A DNA stretch of 64,000 bases from contig NZ_JAEUWU010000005.1 in the NCBI RefSeq assembly GCF_019754945.1, positions 124,001-188,000 of the forward strand. The letters run 5' to 3'. Below the pieces are notes generated by a model that had not been told where the DNA came from, did not search any database, and was given only the letters and a program-made list of their open reading frames with translations. Source of the stretch: Corynebacterium pseudokroppenstedtii (GTDB lineage Bacteria > Actinomycetota > Actinomycetes > Mycobacteriales > Mycobacteriaceae). Made by a program: the position numbers and the translations under genes. Of this stretch, positions 49,382 to 58,645 are shown one piece after another (positions within the stretch are counted from its first letter, which is position 1; each line of letters begins with the position of its first letter).

Positions 49382-50803
49382 TCACTTCCGACGCCGACCG
49401 CGACGCATACTCCAGACCGCAACGGTAATAACGAGCACGGCAATTCCAGCCGTAATACCAAACGCCTTCGGGTGCCGACGCAGCTCGTTTCCACCATGTG
49501 ACGCAGAGTGGTTCTCCTCCGCACTATCGCCACTAAAGCTTTCATTCTTCCCCGCCTTCTTGGCAGCAGGGGAGCCGACCAGATACCCCACGGAATCGTG
49601 AACGGGCCACGCAGCGTCAAGAAGCCTCGTGGCTTGATCCCAGCCTTTTCCGGCAGCATTGGTGGCGTTCAGCTCGATGACCGCTAGTTTTCGCCCGTTA
49701 CGCTCTGCGCCACCGGAATACGTGTGGCGGGCGTCGTCGGTAAACCCGGTTTTCCCACCAAAAGCGCCCTCATAGTTGAAGAGCATCTCATTGTCGTTAG
49801 AGATTTGGAAACCTGGATTATCTTGATAGCCGGGAAAATCAATGAGTTTCGTATTGACTATTTCGTTAAACGTCTTGTTGTGAAACGCCTCGCGGTACAG
49901 CAGCGCCAAATCGTAGGCGGATGTTTGTAACCCCGGCGCGTCGAGCCCCGAATACGACGTCACCCGCGTGTCCTGCGTACCCAACCCCTCGGCCCGTTTT
50001 TGCAAGTCAGCCAGGACTTTTTTCTCTCCACCCAGGGTGCGCATGAGCAGATGAGCACAGTCATTACCGGACCGCATGAGCAGCCCCTGCAGCGCCTGCC
50101 TCACCGTATATTTCCCATCCGGACCAATTCCAGCACGAGAGCCCTCCATATTGGCATCCTCTTGCGTCGCTGTGAGCACCTTGTCCAGCGGTAAACGATC
50201 AATGGCTTCGCGGGCTAACAACACTTTAAAAATGGAGGCCGGCCGGTACCGCCCATGTGGGTCCTTCGCGGCAATAACATCGCCCGAGTCGACGTCGTAA
50301 ATAAGCCACGATCCGACAGTGAGTCGCTCCGGAACCTTAAACCCCTCCGGAACAATGACGCCGCAGGACTGCAGTTTTTTGCCGCCCTCGGGGTCCGTGT
50401 TGACCGGGATGGGAGTGGGACTGGTGTTGCCTGGTTGGACCGTCTCGGATTCATCGACGGCCGGGGGAGTGTGCTCCCGGAAGGGGCAAGACTCGGTGTG
50501 GAGAGTGGGATCGTCGGGTAGTGGCTGGTCAGGCGGCACCTCAACGGGGATCCAGTTGGGATCAATCGGGCGAGTCGGGGTTGTCTCATCCTGAGCTAAC
50601 ACCGACACCGAGGGAGCCGACGCAGCAGCCGGGGTTGCCGCAGCCGGCGGCGTGGCTAATGCCATGCTTGGGATAAACGACGTAAAGCCCAGCGCGATGC
50701 CCACGGTGCTGGCCACGATGGTTCGCCGTAGAGCCGTCGGCGAGTGTGGGCGCCGCTGATACGCGGACCGCTGAAGGTGGGGAGCAAAGCGCTGGGAAGC
50801 CAT
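49382..50803 (-). CDS. D-alanyl-D-alanine carboxypeptidase, PBP5/6 (peptidase S11) family
   Basis: Second D,D-carboxypeptidase of the window, 473 aa. It has a signal segment (about 28-50, ending ALA), a Pro/Thr-rich linker to about 150, the catalytic domain with S190-IFK193, SGN at 245-247 and KTG at 351-353, and a C-terminal membrane anchor (about 447-465) followed by MRRGRRRK. It therefore acts in the wall space, removing terminal D-Ala and limiting cross-linking. A -10 TAAGAT is 8 nt upstream of the ATG. Divergent from adenosine deaminase. Confidence 0.93.
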   Translation of the reverse strand: MASQRFAPHLQRSAYQRRPHSPTALRRTIVASTVGIALGFTSFIPSMALATPPAAATPAAASAPSVSVLAQDETTPTRPIDPNWIPVEVPPDQPLPDDPTLHTESCPFREHTPPAVDESETVQPGNTSPTPIPVNTDPEGGKKLQSCGVIVPEGFKVPERLTVGSWLIYDVDSGDVIAAKDPHGRYRPASIFKVLLAREAIDRLPLDKVLTATQEDANMEGSRAGIGPDGKYTVRQALQGLLMRSGNDCAHLLMRTLGGEKKVLADLQKRAEGLGTQDTRVTSYSGLDAPGLQTSAYDLALLYREAFHNKTFNEIVNTKLIDFPGYQDNPGFQISNDNEMLFNYEGAFGGKTGFTDDARHTYSGGAERNGRKLAVIELNATNAAGKGWDQATRLLDAAWPVHDSVGYLVGSPAAKKAGKNESFSGDSAEENHSASHGGNELRRHPKAFGITAGIAVLVITVAVWSMRRGRRRK

Positions 50804-50811
50804 AGTCCAGC

Positions 50812-50817
50812 ATCTTA
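50812..50817 (-). promoter_or_regulatory. -10 element of the S11 carboxypeptidase gene
   Basis: Minus-strand TAAGAT, 8 nt, ATG 50803. Confidence 0.4.
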
Positions 50818-50909
50818 GGAAAAATTAGGCCCTGAACACATATGACACTTCGGGGTGCCATCAGGTTGCGGCAATGTTGCGGCCTCGACGGCATGTCCTA
50901 CCCATCGGC

Positions 50910-50915
50910 TAGCCT
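50910..50915 (+). promoter_or_regulatory. -10 element of add (leaderless)
   Basis: TAGCCT, 7 nt, ATG 50923. It separates the true start from earlier in-frame codons. Confidence 0.5.
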
Positions 50916-50922
50916 GAACCCT

Positions 50923-52341
50923 ATGGCAATGAACGCGCAGAAATCACCGTATTCCGCCAGCATGGGGCCGCGCCCATCGATTAGTCCGGATCACAAAAGT
51001 CTCGACCGTGACACGGTCGCCCAGCTGCCCAAGGTGGAGCTTCATGATCACATTGATGGTGGTCTCAGGCCTTCCACGCTGCTCGAGCTTGCTGAGCAGT
51101 CCGGCTACTCCGGTTTGCCGGACAGCATCATGTCTCAGCCCCAGGACGCGCGTGCGGACGCATTAGAGGAATGGTTCCGCACGTCCGCCGAATCAGGGGA
51201 TCTCCCCTCGTACCTGGAATTATTCGCCCACACCACCGCCGTGATGCAAACGGCCGAGGCCATCGAGCGCGTGACCCGTGAAGCCGTCGAAGACCTAGCC
51301 CGCGATGGCGTCGTGTATGCGGAACTCCGTTTCGCGCCGGAACAGCACCAGGAGCAGGGGCTCGATCTTCAACATGTTGTCGACGCCGCGATCGCCGGTG
51401 TTCGCGCTGGCGAACAGAGTGCCGCGGCGGAGGACAACCCGATCGTTGCGCGGCTCATTCTGTGCGCGATGAGAAATAACAATCGGTCTACGGAGATCGC
51501 GCGCCTCGTCGTCGATAATGCGGGGGATGGATCCGGATATGTTGTCGGCTTTGATTTGGCTGGCCCGGAAGAAGGATTCTCGGTCCGTGAGCATGCCGAA
51601 GCATTGGAGCTGCTCCGTGAAAACCTCGTTCCGTTCACGATCCACGCGGGCGAAGCTGACGGAGTGGGCTCGATGAAGGACGCATTAGCCCTGGGTGCGT
51701 CACGCATCGGACACAGTGCTCGCATTTACGAAGATTTCGGCGCGTCCCTCGACGGGATTGAATTGGGCCCTGTGGCTGCTCGAGTTCGCGACCGCACTGT
51801 TGCCTTGGAACTCTGCCCGACGTCTAACCGCCAGACAGGCCTGGTCGACTCGATGGAGGATCACCCGTTGTCCCTTCTGTATGAACTCGGTTTCACCTGC
51901 ACCGTGAACACGGATAACCGGACCGTCTCCGGCACGACGATGACCGACGAGATGTTGCTGCTTGGAGAGTATTTTGATTTCGGTTACGACGAGCTGCTGC
52001 ACCTGACCCTGAACGCGATGGATGCCGCATTCCTCCCTCTGCTGGATCGGCAGCGCCTGGCCAGAGATCTGATCATTCCGGCGTATGAGGAACTGGTTGG
52101 CGATCCCGATATGAGGGCCACCAGCCGAAACGACGGCTCCGGCCACCACGACGATGGTGCCGACGAGAATGGCGCTGAGGGGCACTCGCATGATCACGCT
52201 CACGGAGCCCACGGGCATAACCACTCGGGCGCGGGCACATTGAATATCGATCTGGGTGATTTAGGCCTTGATGACATTGACGGGCTCGCCGGTCTGGACG
52301 GATTAGATTTAGGCGATCGCGGTTCAGATAAGCGTGAATAG
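50923..52341 (+). CDS. add: adenosine deaminase with histidine-rich C-terminal tail
   Basis: Zn-dependent hydrolytic deamination of adenosine to inosine in purine salvage. Zinc and catalytic residues: His41 and His43 (ELHDHIDGG), His241 and Glu244 (IHAGEADG), His264 (RIGHSARI) and Asp331 (VNTDNRT). CPTSN near 299 is typical. After the barrel, residues 403-472 form a tail with nine His between 408 and 434 and then a Leu/Asp/Gly-rich end (LGDLGLDDIDG). The tail is not part of the normal ADA fold and could bind Zn or Ni. 472 aa in all against about 360. The leaderless -10 sets the start. Confidence 0.93.
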   Translation: MAMNAQKSPYSASMGPRPSISPDHKSLDRDTVAQLPKVELHDHIDGGLRPSTLLELAEQSGYSGLPDSIMSQPQDARADALEEWFRTSAESGDLPSYLELFAHTTAVMQTAEAIERVTREAVEDLARDGVVYAELRFAPEQHQEQGLDLQHVVDAAIAGVRAGEQSAAAEDNPIVARLILCAMRNNNRSTEIARLVVDNAGDGSGYVVGFDLAGPEEGFSVREHAEALELLRENLVPFTIHAGEADGVGSMKDALALGASRIGHSARIYEDFGASLDGIELGPVAARVRDRTVALELCPTSNRQTGLVDSMEDHPLSLLYELGFTCTVNTDNRTVSGTTMTDEMLLLGEYFDFGYDELLHLTLNAMDAAFLPLLDRQRLARDLIIPAYEELVGDPDMRATSRNDGSGHHDDGADENGAEGHSHDHAHGAHGHNHSGAGTLNIDLGDLGLDDIDGLAGLDGLDLGDRGSDKRE

Positions 52342-52570
52342 CTGGGCCGAAGCGAGCTACAGGGTGCGGGGGCAAAAGGGGGTAAAAAGTGACGGTAACC
52401 GGTCACAGCTATCCCTGTTCAGATTATATGAATCGTTCAACACCAGCAGAAACAGATTTGACCACCCCCACTGAGGAGGGTGAAATAGCGAGATTGATCA
52501 GACATGTCCGTTATTCGCAGCCGCGGGTAACGGGATCTAGCCACTGACACTCTTAAGGATCGGGATACCT

Positions 52571-53572
52571 GTGCACCACCGTGTCTCTTACACCGTTCGA
52601 CGGTGTGCCGTCGCCCTCGTGGTTGGTGCCGTAGCTCTTGCGGGCGCGGCATGCTCATCCACCGGCGGAGCGCCCCGGAGTTCCGGAAGCTCCGGCGGGG
52701 GAGGAACCGTCGACACTCCCCGTATGACGGTGGCGATGGTCACCCACGGTGCGCCCGGGGATACCTTCTGGGACCTCGTGCGTAAAGGTGCCGAGGACGC
52801 CGCGAAAAAAGACAACGTTGACTTCAGATATTCCTCTGATCCTCAAGCGCCGAACCAGGCCAACCTGGTCCAGAACGCGATCGACTCCAAGGTGGATGGG
52901 ATCGCTGTCACCATGCCGAACCCGGAGGCCATTGGGCCCGTCGCCAAGAAGGCCGACGATGCGAAGATTCCAGCAGTCGGGTTGAACGCCGGGATGGACG
53001 TCTGGCAGAAGTACGGGCTGAAAGGGTTCTTCGGCCAGGATGAGAAAGTCGCTGGGGAAGCAGTGGGCGACAAGCTCAAAGAACAAGGCGCCCAGCACAC
53101 CTTGTGCGTCATTCACGAGCAGGGCAATTCCAGCCAGGAAGCCCGCTGCGGTGGCATTAAAAACAAGGTGAATACGGAAATCCTCTACGTCAACGGGCAA
53201 GATCTGCCTTCGGCACAGGCCACCATCGAATCGAAACTCGCGCAGGATCACAGCATTGACTGGGTGATGGGGCTGGTTGCGCCGGTCGCTCTCCGCGCGG
53301 TGGACGCGGCTCGCGACGCCGGTTCGCAGGCCAAAATCGCTACCTTCGACACCAATGCGGAACTAGTCAACGCCATTAAATCGGGCAACGTTCAATTCGC
53401 CGTGGATCAGCAACCGTATTTGCAGGGGTACCTGGCCGTGGACTCGTTGTGGCTGCACAAACGCAATGGGACATCGATCGGAGGCGGCCGTCCCGTGTAC
53501 TCGGGGCCGTCCTTCGTCGATTCCTCCAACGTGGATTCCATTGCAGATGCTGCTAAGGAGGGTCTGCGATGA
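52571..53572 (+). CDS. sugar ABC transporter substrate-binding lipoprotein
   Basis: Periplasmic-binding-protein-like domain 4 lipoprotein (ribose/galactose type), 333 aa. The signal segment ends in lipobox LAGAAC (Cys at about 28). The mature part begins with a Gly/Ser linker, then MTVAMVTHGAPGDTFWDLVRKG, the typical first strand and helix, and later FDTNAELVNAIKSGNVQFAVDQQPYLQGYLAV. GTG 52571 is used. The permease gene overlaps its end by 4 nt. Substrate uncertain: ribose, fructose, xylose or inositol are all possible for this family. Confidence 0.9.
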   Translation: MHHRVSYTVRRCAVALVVGAVALAGAACSSTGGAPRSSGSSGGGGTVDTPRMTVAMVTHGAPGDTFWDLVRKGAEDAAKKDNVDFRYSSDPQAPNQANLVQNAIDSKVDGIAVTMPNPEAIGPVAKKADDAKIPAVGLNAGMDVWQKYGLKGFFGQDEKVAGEAVGDKLKEQGAQHTLCVIHEQGNSSQEARCGGIKNKVNTEILYVNGQDLPSAQATIESKLAQDHSIDWVMGLVAPVALRAVDAARDAGSQAKIATFDTNAELVNAIKSGNVQFAVDQQPYLQGYLAVDSLWLHKRNGTSIGGGRPVYSGPSFVDSSNVDSIADAAKEGLR

Positions 53573-54633
53573 CGACAGCGTCCGAATCTGTGCCGGCCAC
53601 TGAATCGTCCGCATCGACGTCTGAATCTGTGCCGACGCGGCGACCTTTGTGGCAACGAACTCTCATGAGGCCGGAAGCAGCCTCCATCTTGGGTGCCGTC
53701 ATTGTCTTCGCCCTATTCATGGCGGTGGCCCCGTCATTCCGCTCCTTCGCCGCATTCTCGACGGTGCTCTATGCGTCGTCGACCATCGGCATCATGTCCC
53801 TGGCCGTCGGCTTACTCATGATCGGCGGCGAGTTCGACCTATCCTCCGGCGTGGCCGTCACCACGGGCGCGCTGGCCGCCACGATGATGAACTACAACTG
53901 GCACCTCAACTCATGGACCGGCGTCGCGCTGTCACTGCTCCTCGCCGTTGCGATAGGCACGTTCAACGGTGTCTTGGTGATGAAAACAGGGCTGGATAGC
54001 TTCCTCATCACCCTGGCTAGCTTCCTCATGCTTCAGGGCCTCAACTTGGCGATCACCAAGTGGGTCACCAACGCGGTGTCGACGCCGTCCATTTCGGACA
54101 TGCAGGGCTTCGGCAGCGCCAAAGACGTGTTTGCGTCGTCCATCACTATCGGCTCCGTGTCCGTGAAGATCACGGTGCTGTGGTGGCTCGTCTTTGTTGC
54201 CATCGCGACCTACGTCCTATATTCCACTCGCTTCGGCAACTGGATTTTTGCCGTCGGTGGGGACCACGCCTCGGCCCGCGCACAAGGCATCCCTGTCACC
54301 CGGGTCAAAGTGCTCCTCTTCATCGGGGTGTCGGTCGCCGCGTGGTTCGTCGGTATGCACACACTCTTCGCCTTCGACTCCGTCCAGGCGGGGCAGGGCG
54401 TCGGCAATGAGTTTTTGTACATTATCGGCGCCGTCATCGGCGGGGTGTCGATGAAGGGCGGAAAGGGAACCGCGATCGGCACGGCTATCGGCGCGTTCAT
54501 TTTCGGCATGATCAACCAGGGCATTGTGTACGCGGGCTGGAACCCCGACTGGTTTAAGTTCTTCCTCGGGGCCATGTTGCTGCTGGCGGTGCTGTCGAAC
54601 CGGGCCATGGAGAAAAGGAACAGCACACGATGA
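53569..54633 (+). CDS. sugar ABC transporter permease (RbsC/FrcC family)
   Basis: Membrane subunit of 354 aa with 8-10 hydrophobic segments. Family phrases: MIGGEFDLSSGVAVTTGALAA in part (about 84-104), FLITLASFLMLQG, the cytoplasmic EAA-like GDHASARAQGIPVTRVK, and IGAVIGGVSMKGGKGT. ATG overlaps the binding-protein stop (ATGA) and AAGGAGG lies 7 nt upstream, so translation is strong and coupled. Confidence 0.93.
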   Translation: MTTASESVPATESSASTSESVPTRRPLWQRTLMRPEAASILGAVIVFALFMAVAPSFRSFAAFSTVLYASSTIGIMSLAVGLLMIGGEFDLSSGVAVTTGALAATMMNYNWHLNSWTGVALSLLLAVAIGTFNGVLVMKTGLDSFLITLASFLMLQGLNLAITKWVTNAVSTPSISDMQGFGSAKDVFASSITIGSVSVKITVLWWLVFVAIATYVLYSTRFGNWIFAVGGDHASARAQGIPVTRVKVLLFIGVSVAAWFVGMHTLFAFDSVQAGQGVGNEFLYIIGAVIGGVSMKGGKGTAIGTAIGAFIFGMINQGIVYAGWNPDWFKFFLGAMLLLAVLSNRAMEKRNSTR

Positions 54634-55472
54634 CTGATACCGCGATGATATCATCAGCCACCACGAGAGCAGAGGCAGAGTCACAGACCCCGATTCTCGC
54701 CCTTGACGACGTCACCAAGGCCTACGGGACGCATGTCGCGCTCTCTCATATGACGCTGTCGGTCTATGCCGGCGAGGTGACCTGCGTGCTAGGCGACAAC
54801 GGCGCAGGCAAGTCGACGCTGATTAAGACGCTATCGGGTTTGCACAAACCCACTGAGGGGCGTGTTCTTATCGACGGCGAGACCGTTGCTCTGAAGTCCC
54901 CGAAGGACGCGATCGCTCGTGGCATTTCCACTGTTTTCCAGGATTTGGCGGTGGTGCCGGATATGCCGGTGTGGCGCAATTTCTATCTCGGGCACGAGGT
55001 GGTTCGTGGGCCAAACTGGCTGGGCATGGTTGCTCCCTTGGACGCGGAGCACATGAAGAAAACCACCGACAGCGCGCTGACGTCGATGGGCATTGATCTA
55101 CCCGACGTGACGGTCCCGATCTCGACGTTGTCCGGTGGACAGCGCCAGGTTGTGGCGATCGCCCGAGCGGTCCACTTTGGTGCGCGCGCAATCATTCTGG
55201 ACGAGCCGACGGCCGCGCTGGGCGTGAAGCAATCGGGCATGGTGCTGCGTTTTGTTCAGCAGGCGAAGGAACGAGGGCTGGGCGTTATCTTGATCACCCA
55301 CAACCCTCATCACGCCTATTTGGTTGGGGACCACTTTGTGCTGTTGGGGCACGGCCGGATGCAGTTGGATGCGGGCCGCCAGGACATCACGTTGGAGCAG
55401 CTCACCGCGCAAATGGCTGGCGGTGAGGAGCTCGAATCCCTATCCCACGAGCTAGGGCAGGTCCGCGCCTAG
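54630..55472 (+). CDS. sugar ABC transporter ATP-binding protein (single-NBD type)
   Basis: A 280-residue ATPase with one nucleotide-binding domain, unlike the two-domain RbsA/MglA; this is the FrcA-like form. Walker A GDNGAGKST, Q-loop FQDLAVVPDMPVWRNFYLG, signature LSGGQRQ, Walker B AIILDEPTAALG, switch His in ITHNPHHA. It overlaps the permease by 4 nt and closes a compact binding protein-permease-ATPase operon. No sugar kinase or regulator is adjacent. Confidence 0.92.
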   Translation: MTDTAMISSATTRAEAESQTPILALDDVTKAYGTHVALSHMTLSVYAGEVTCVLGDNGAGKSTLIKTLSGLHKPTEGRVLIDGETVALKSPKDAIARGISTVFQDLAVVPDMPVWRNFYLGHEVVRGPNWLGMVAPLDAEHMKKTTDSALTSMGIDLPDVTVPISTLSGGQRQVVAIARAVHFGARAIILDEPTAALGVKQSGMVLRFVQQAKERGLGVILITHNPHHAYLVGDHFVLLGHGRMQLDAGRQDITLEQLTAQMAGGEELESLSHELGQVRA

Positions 55473-55498
55473 CCCGCGCGTGGGTTTTAGGCTCGTGC

Positions 55499-56911
55499 CT
55501 AGGACTTGCTGAACCGCTCGCTCAGCGTTTCTTCCAGGCGACGCCATCCGTCGGCCTCGGTGTCATACGGTGCCGAGGGGAGGTAATTCGACGACGTCCC
55601 CAGCATGTACGAGATGTATTCCTGCAGCTCGGGCACGGCGAGGAGCACGGAGTTCACGGCGTCGTCCTCTGCCCAGTCGGAAGCGTCGGCAATGACCTCA
55701 TAGGCCTGGCCGAGCTGATCAGTGTCGACGGCGTTCGGCCCCTTGGCGATGGACTCCGCCAAGTTGGTGAAGACGTAGTTGTTCGTGGGGTGCGTTTCTA
55801 CCTTGAGCTCACCGACGTTGGCTTTGTCGACGAGTTCTCCCCAGGTGGAAACCGTCGCCAGGTCGTGGTCTTTATGGTCAACGATCCAGCGGCTGAGAGC
55901 GCGCCCGGACGTGAACGTGTAAATCTGGCCGAATTTGCCGAGGAACACGGGGCGGTCGTTGATGTAGCACCGCAGGGTGTAGAGAGTACGTCCATTCATC
56001 ACGATCGTGATCGGATCAATGCCGACGGACGCCCAAATGGTGGAGTCATAGGGGTCGGTGGCCGGCGTCGAGCTGGCCTCCTCGTTCTCTGCCTGGGTTG
56101 CGCGCTCTGCAGCGACCTCTTTTTCGTGGTCCTCACGTGCGGCAATAGCATCGTCGATGCTGCGTTGGGCATTGTTGATGGAATCGGTGGGGTTGTTCCC
56201 GGGAATGGCGGGAGTGACGAAGACGGGAGCAGTGCGCGTTCCAGTTGCGCCCGCGTTGCTTACCGTGTCGCCGGTCGGTGCGCCGACGGGGACGCTTGTG
56301 CTGGTAGACGATAGGTTCGCGGCATCGCCGGATGCGCCGGCGTTGTCGTCGAAGCCGCCGTCGTTCACGGCTTCGTTGTCGAGCGCGTCGAGGACAGGGC
56401 CCCAGTTGGAGAGAATCGTTTGGCCGATGGCAGACCATTCGCCATTGCCGTCGTCGCCAGTAAAGTGCTCAGCTCCGCGGCTGAGGTTGGAGAGCAGCGA
56501 GTAGCTGTTGAAGAACCCGTTGATGCGGTCGATTCCGCACACCCGGCCGAGGGAGCGCGCCATAGCTAGGTTTCGCTCGACTTTGTCGACGGAGGCATAG
56601 CTGGGTTTTTCTGCCAGCATGGCGGGAACGGCGACCAGGTCGTAGACGTGGCGGGGCGTGGGGACAGCCTGCGATTCCGCGTCCTTATGCAGGAATGCTC
56701 GCCACTTGGGGTGCTCGGCGAGATCGATGGGTGCGCCGGAATTGATATACGCCAAGAGTTCGGCGGGCGAGGTGAAGAAGTAGAGGCTATCGTCTGATCC
56801 GAGAAACGCCTGCCATTCTTCACCGTTCTCTTTCCAGGACGGTGCCCATAGGGTGTAGTACGTTCCGCTGGTCAGTTCCAGTTGGACTGGGATTATGCTC
56901 TCGGTGGCCAT
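55499..56911 (-). CDS. corynebacterial hypothetical protein with internal duplication
   Basis: A 470-residue soluble protein without signal peptide. Residues about 16-75 (TYYTLWAPSW...FLGSDDSLYFFTSPAELLAYI) and about 306-365 (TLYTLRCYI...FLGKFGQIYTFTSGRALSRWI) look like two copies of one alpha-beta module: each has YTL, FLG, Y.FTS and a helix with a trailing acidic stretch. They are separated by a Ser/Thr/Asn/Ala-rich linker (about 185-245) and a charged helix (250-280). The place beside upp and NlpC/P60 genes recalls corynebacterial conserved hypotheticals. No known function. -10 TACGAT lies 8 nt before the ATG. Confidence 0.75.
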   Translation of the reverse strand: MATESIIPVQLELTSGTYYTLWAPSWKENGEEWQAFLGSDDSLYFFTSPAELLAYINSGAPIDLAEHPKWRAFLHKDAESQAVPTPRHVYDLVAVPAMLAEKPSYASVDKVERNLAMARSLGRVCGIDRINGFFNSYSLLSNLSRGAEHFTGDDGNGEWSAIGQTILSNWGPVLDALDNEAVNDGGFDDNAGASGDAANLSSTSTSVPVGAPTGDTVSNAGATGTRTAPVFVTPAIPGNNPTDSINNAQRSIDDAIAAREDHEKEVAAERATQAENEEASSTPATDPYDSTIWASVGIDPITIVMNGRTLYTLRCYINDRPVFLGKFGQIYTFTSGRALSRWIVDHKDHDLATVSTWGELVDKANVGELKVETHPTNNYVFTNLAESIAKGPNAVDTDQLGQAYEVIADASDWAEDDAVNSVLLAVPELQEYISYMLGTSSNYLPSAPYDTEADGWRRLEETLSERFSKS

Positions 56912-56919
56912 GACCCCTC

Positions 56920-56925
56920 ATCGTA
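56920..56925 (-). promoter_or_regulatory. -10 element of the duplicated-domain hypothetical gene
   Basis: Minus-strand TACGAT, 8 nt, ATG 56911. Confidence 0.4.
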
Positions 56926-56974
56926 GCGTGCTTTATGGTTAGTGCTAACAGGTTGGGTGCGTTAGTGCCGGCAG

Positions 56975-58144
56975 TTACCCCGTGGGCCGGTAGAAGCCGA
57001 GGAAGTTCATCCCCATGTTGGTGGTCCGCAGCGGCGAGGTTTGGACAGGATCACCTGCTTCTATCATCATGCCGTCGCCGACGTACATCGCGACGTGCCC
57101 ATCCCACACCACAAGATCACCGGGAAGAAGCTGGTCTTGTGTGACCTTCGTGCCGACGGTTTGCGCCTCAGCAAGCCGAGGAATGTCCACTCCTGCCTGG
57201 GCATAAGCCCAGTGCGTGAGCCCTGAGCAGTCAAGACCGACGCCGGGGGTGTTTCCTCCCCACTGGTACGGGGTTCCGATGGCACTGCGTGCGGCTTCCA
57301 CCGCTTGCAGTGCTTGGGGTGAGGCCCCGCTGGCAGACGCATGAGACGCCGGCGGTGGTGCAGTAGGTGGTGCCGAAACGGCAGGTGGTTGGGTGGCCGG
57401 TGCAGACGCCGACGCTCCCGATGATCCTGACATCCCCGGTGATCCGGCCGCCACATCATTCGCAGCGTTAAGCGCGGGTGGGGCTCCAGCGGGGGTCGTT
57501 ACCGCTGCCGATGGCGGATCGGACGGTATGTCCACCTCACACTGCGGGAAGCCAGGCGACGGCTCCTCCAACAACCGCTGAAGTACTGCAACATCGCCTT
57601 CGAGTTCCGTGTTAATGCGGTCCGCTGCGGTGTCGGCCTCGTGCCGCGCGTCGGCAGAGGCTTTTTTCAACGCCGGCATGATCCCGGTCCCGGGCTTCAG
57701 AGGGATCGGGCCCAAGAGGATAGGGATGCTCATACTTCTAGTGAGCAGTGACGTCGCGGTCGTGAGATATCGGTTAGCAATACCGGAGATGTCGAGAGCG
57801 CCTTTGATGATGGTGCTGGCTATGCGGATGCTCGCGTGCGACGCGGCCTCGGCAGAGCGTCGGAGCGATTCCGAGCCCTTGCCAGCACGATCCAGTCCGT
57901 CGTGCCACGCGTTTCCCGCCTCACCAACCAGCGCACTATCGACGGTCGACATGCTCTCTTTCCACGGCCCGGATAGCATCGCACCGAGTTCGCGTTGCGT
58001 GGCGTCGAAAAGCGGGTAATGGTGAGTGAAATCTGGCAGTGGCGTCTCCGGGGTGATCGGGAGCAGCGACGTGATGTAGTGAACGGTATCTTCAATGAGC
58101 GTTGCGGCCTCGGACGATACGGGCGATCCAATAAACGAAGGCAT
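56975..58144 (-). CDS. NlpC/P60 (C40) peptidase with helical N-terminal domain
   Basis: Predicted peptidoglycan endopeptidase, 389 aa. Residues 1-200 are mostly helical with a WHDGL motif at 80-84 (WxG-like), then a Pro/Ala/Ser linker (205-275) and a C-terminal NlpC/P60 domain with Cys306 in GLDCSGL, His350 in WDGHVAMY and a polar third residue, Glu362, in IEAGDP. There is no Sec signal peptide. The preceding EspC-like gene lies only 3 nt upstream. A helical WxG-type N-terminus plus an EspC-like partner suggests export by a type VII (ESX-4-like) system; this is inference. Alternatives: a cytoplasmic toxin-like enzyme or unseen signal. Confidence 0.82.
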   Translation of the reverse strand: MPSFIGSPVSSEAATLIEDTVHYITSLLPITPETPLPDFTHHYPLFDATQRELGAMLSGPWKESMSTVDSALVGEAGNAWHDGLDRAGKGSESLRRSAEAASHASIRIASTIIKGALDISGIANRYLTTATSLLTRSMSIPILLGPIPLKPGTGIMPALKKASADARHEADTAADRINTELEGDVAVLQRLLEEPSPGFPQCEVDIPSDPPSAAVTTPAGAPPALNAANDVAAGSPGMSGSSGASASAPATQPPAVSAPPTAPPPASHASASGASPQALQAVEAARSAIGTPYQWGGNTPGVGLDCSGLTHWAYAQAGVDIPRLAEAQTVGTKVTQDQLLPGDLVVWDGHVAMYVGDGMMIEAGDPVQTSPLRTTNMGMNFLGFYRPTG

Positions 58145-58147
58145 GAG

Positions 58148-58504
58148 TTATCGTTGCCTTCCCCCGGGGTTACCAGGAATTGTGCTGGTCAGCGTGTTCA
58201 TACGCACGGCAGCCACGGTGTCAGAATGATCGACGGCATCGGCCAGCGTCCGCGTGCCCTGTGAGATCGATAACAACGATTCGTTGAACCGTCCGAGTTC
58301 GTGTCTGAGGCGGTCATGGTTCTGTCCCAGCGACTCGATAGCGCGCTGAAGAGCGGGTATGTGAGGGGAACACTTGGCAAAGCCCGGGGGATTGGCCTCA
58401 TAACCATCGCGTAGTCGGCTGACAGTATCTGCACACCCGGCCAGTTGATCGGCAGCGGTGCGTAAAGCGTCAGGTTGGGCGGTAATCGAGCCGGTCTCCA
58501 TCAT
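58148..58504 (-). CDS. EspC/WXG100-like small helical protein
   Basis: A 118-residue, helix-rich protein opening [23 protein letters not shown], the layout of EspC/DUF2580-type ESX-associated proteins, which read '...dpdalraaaaqlda...'. One Cys pair-like placement (Cys24, Cys45) but no WxG. AGGAGG is 8 nt before the first of two ATGs. It shares a transcript with the NlpC/P60 gene (3-nt gap). A partner or chaperone role for that protein is plausible, unproven. Confidence 0.65.
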   Translation of the reverse strand: MMETGSITAQPDALRTAADQLAGCADTVSRLRDGYEANPPGFAKCSPHIPALQRAIESLGQNHDRLRHELGRFNESLLSISQGTRTLADAVDHSDTVAAVRMNTLTSTIPGNPGGRQR

Positions 58505-58632
58505 TGCGGTGTCCTCCTGTGTATCGGTCGAGCCAGAGGCGTTCGAGGTGCGCCAGGCGTGCCCGCCGGGCTATGTGACATTTCTCGTGCGGTGGGGTTA
58601 GACGCGCGAGTTTCGTTATGGTTCCCCACAGG

Positions 58633-58638
58633 TAAGCT
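58633..58638 (+). promoter_or_regulatory. -10 element of upp (leaderless)
   Basis: TAAGCT, 7 nt, ATG 58646. It sets the start against a long upstream frame. Confidence 0.55.
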
Positions 58639-58645
58639 GGTTTTT

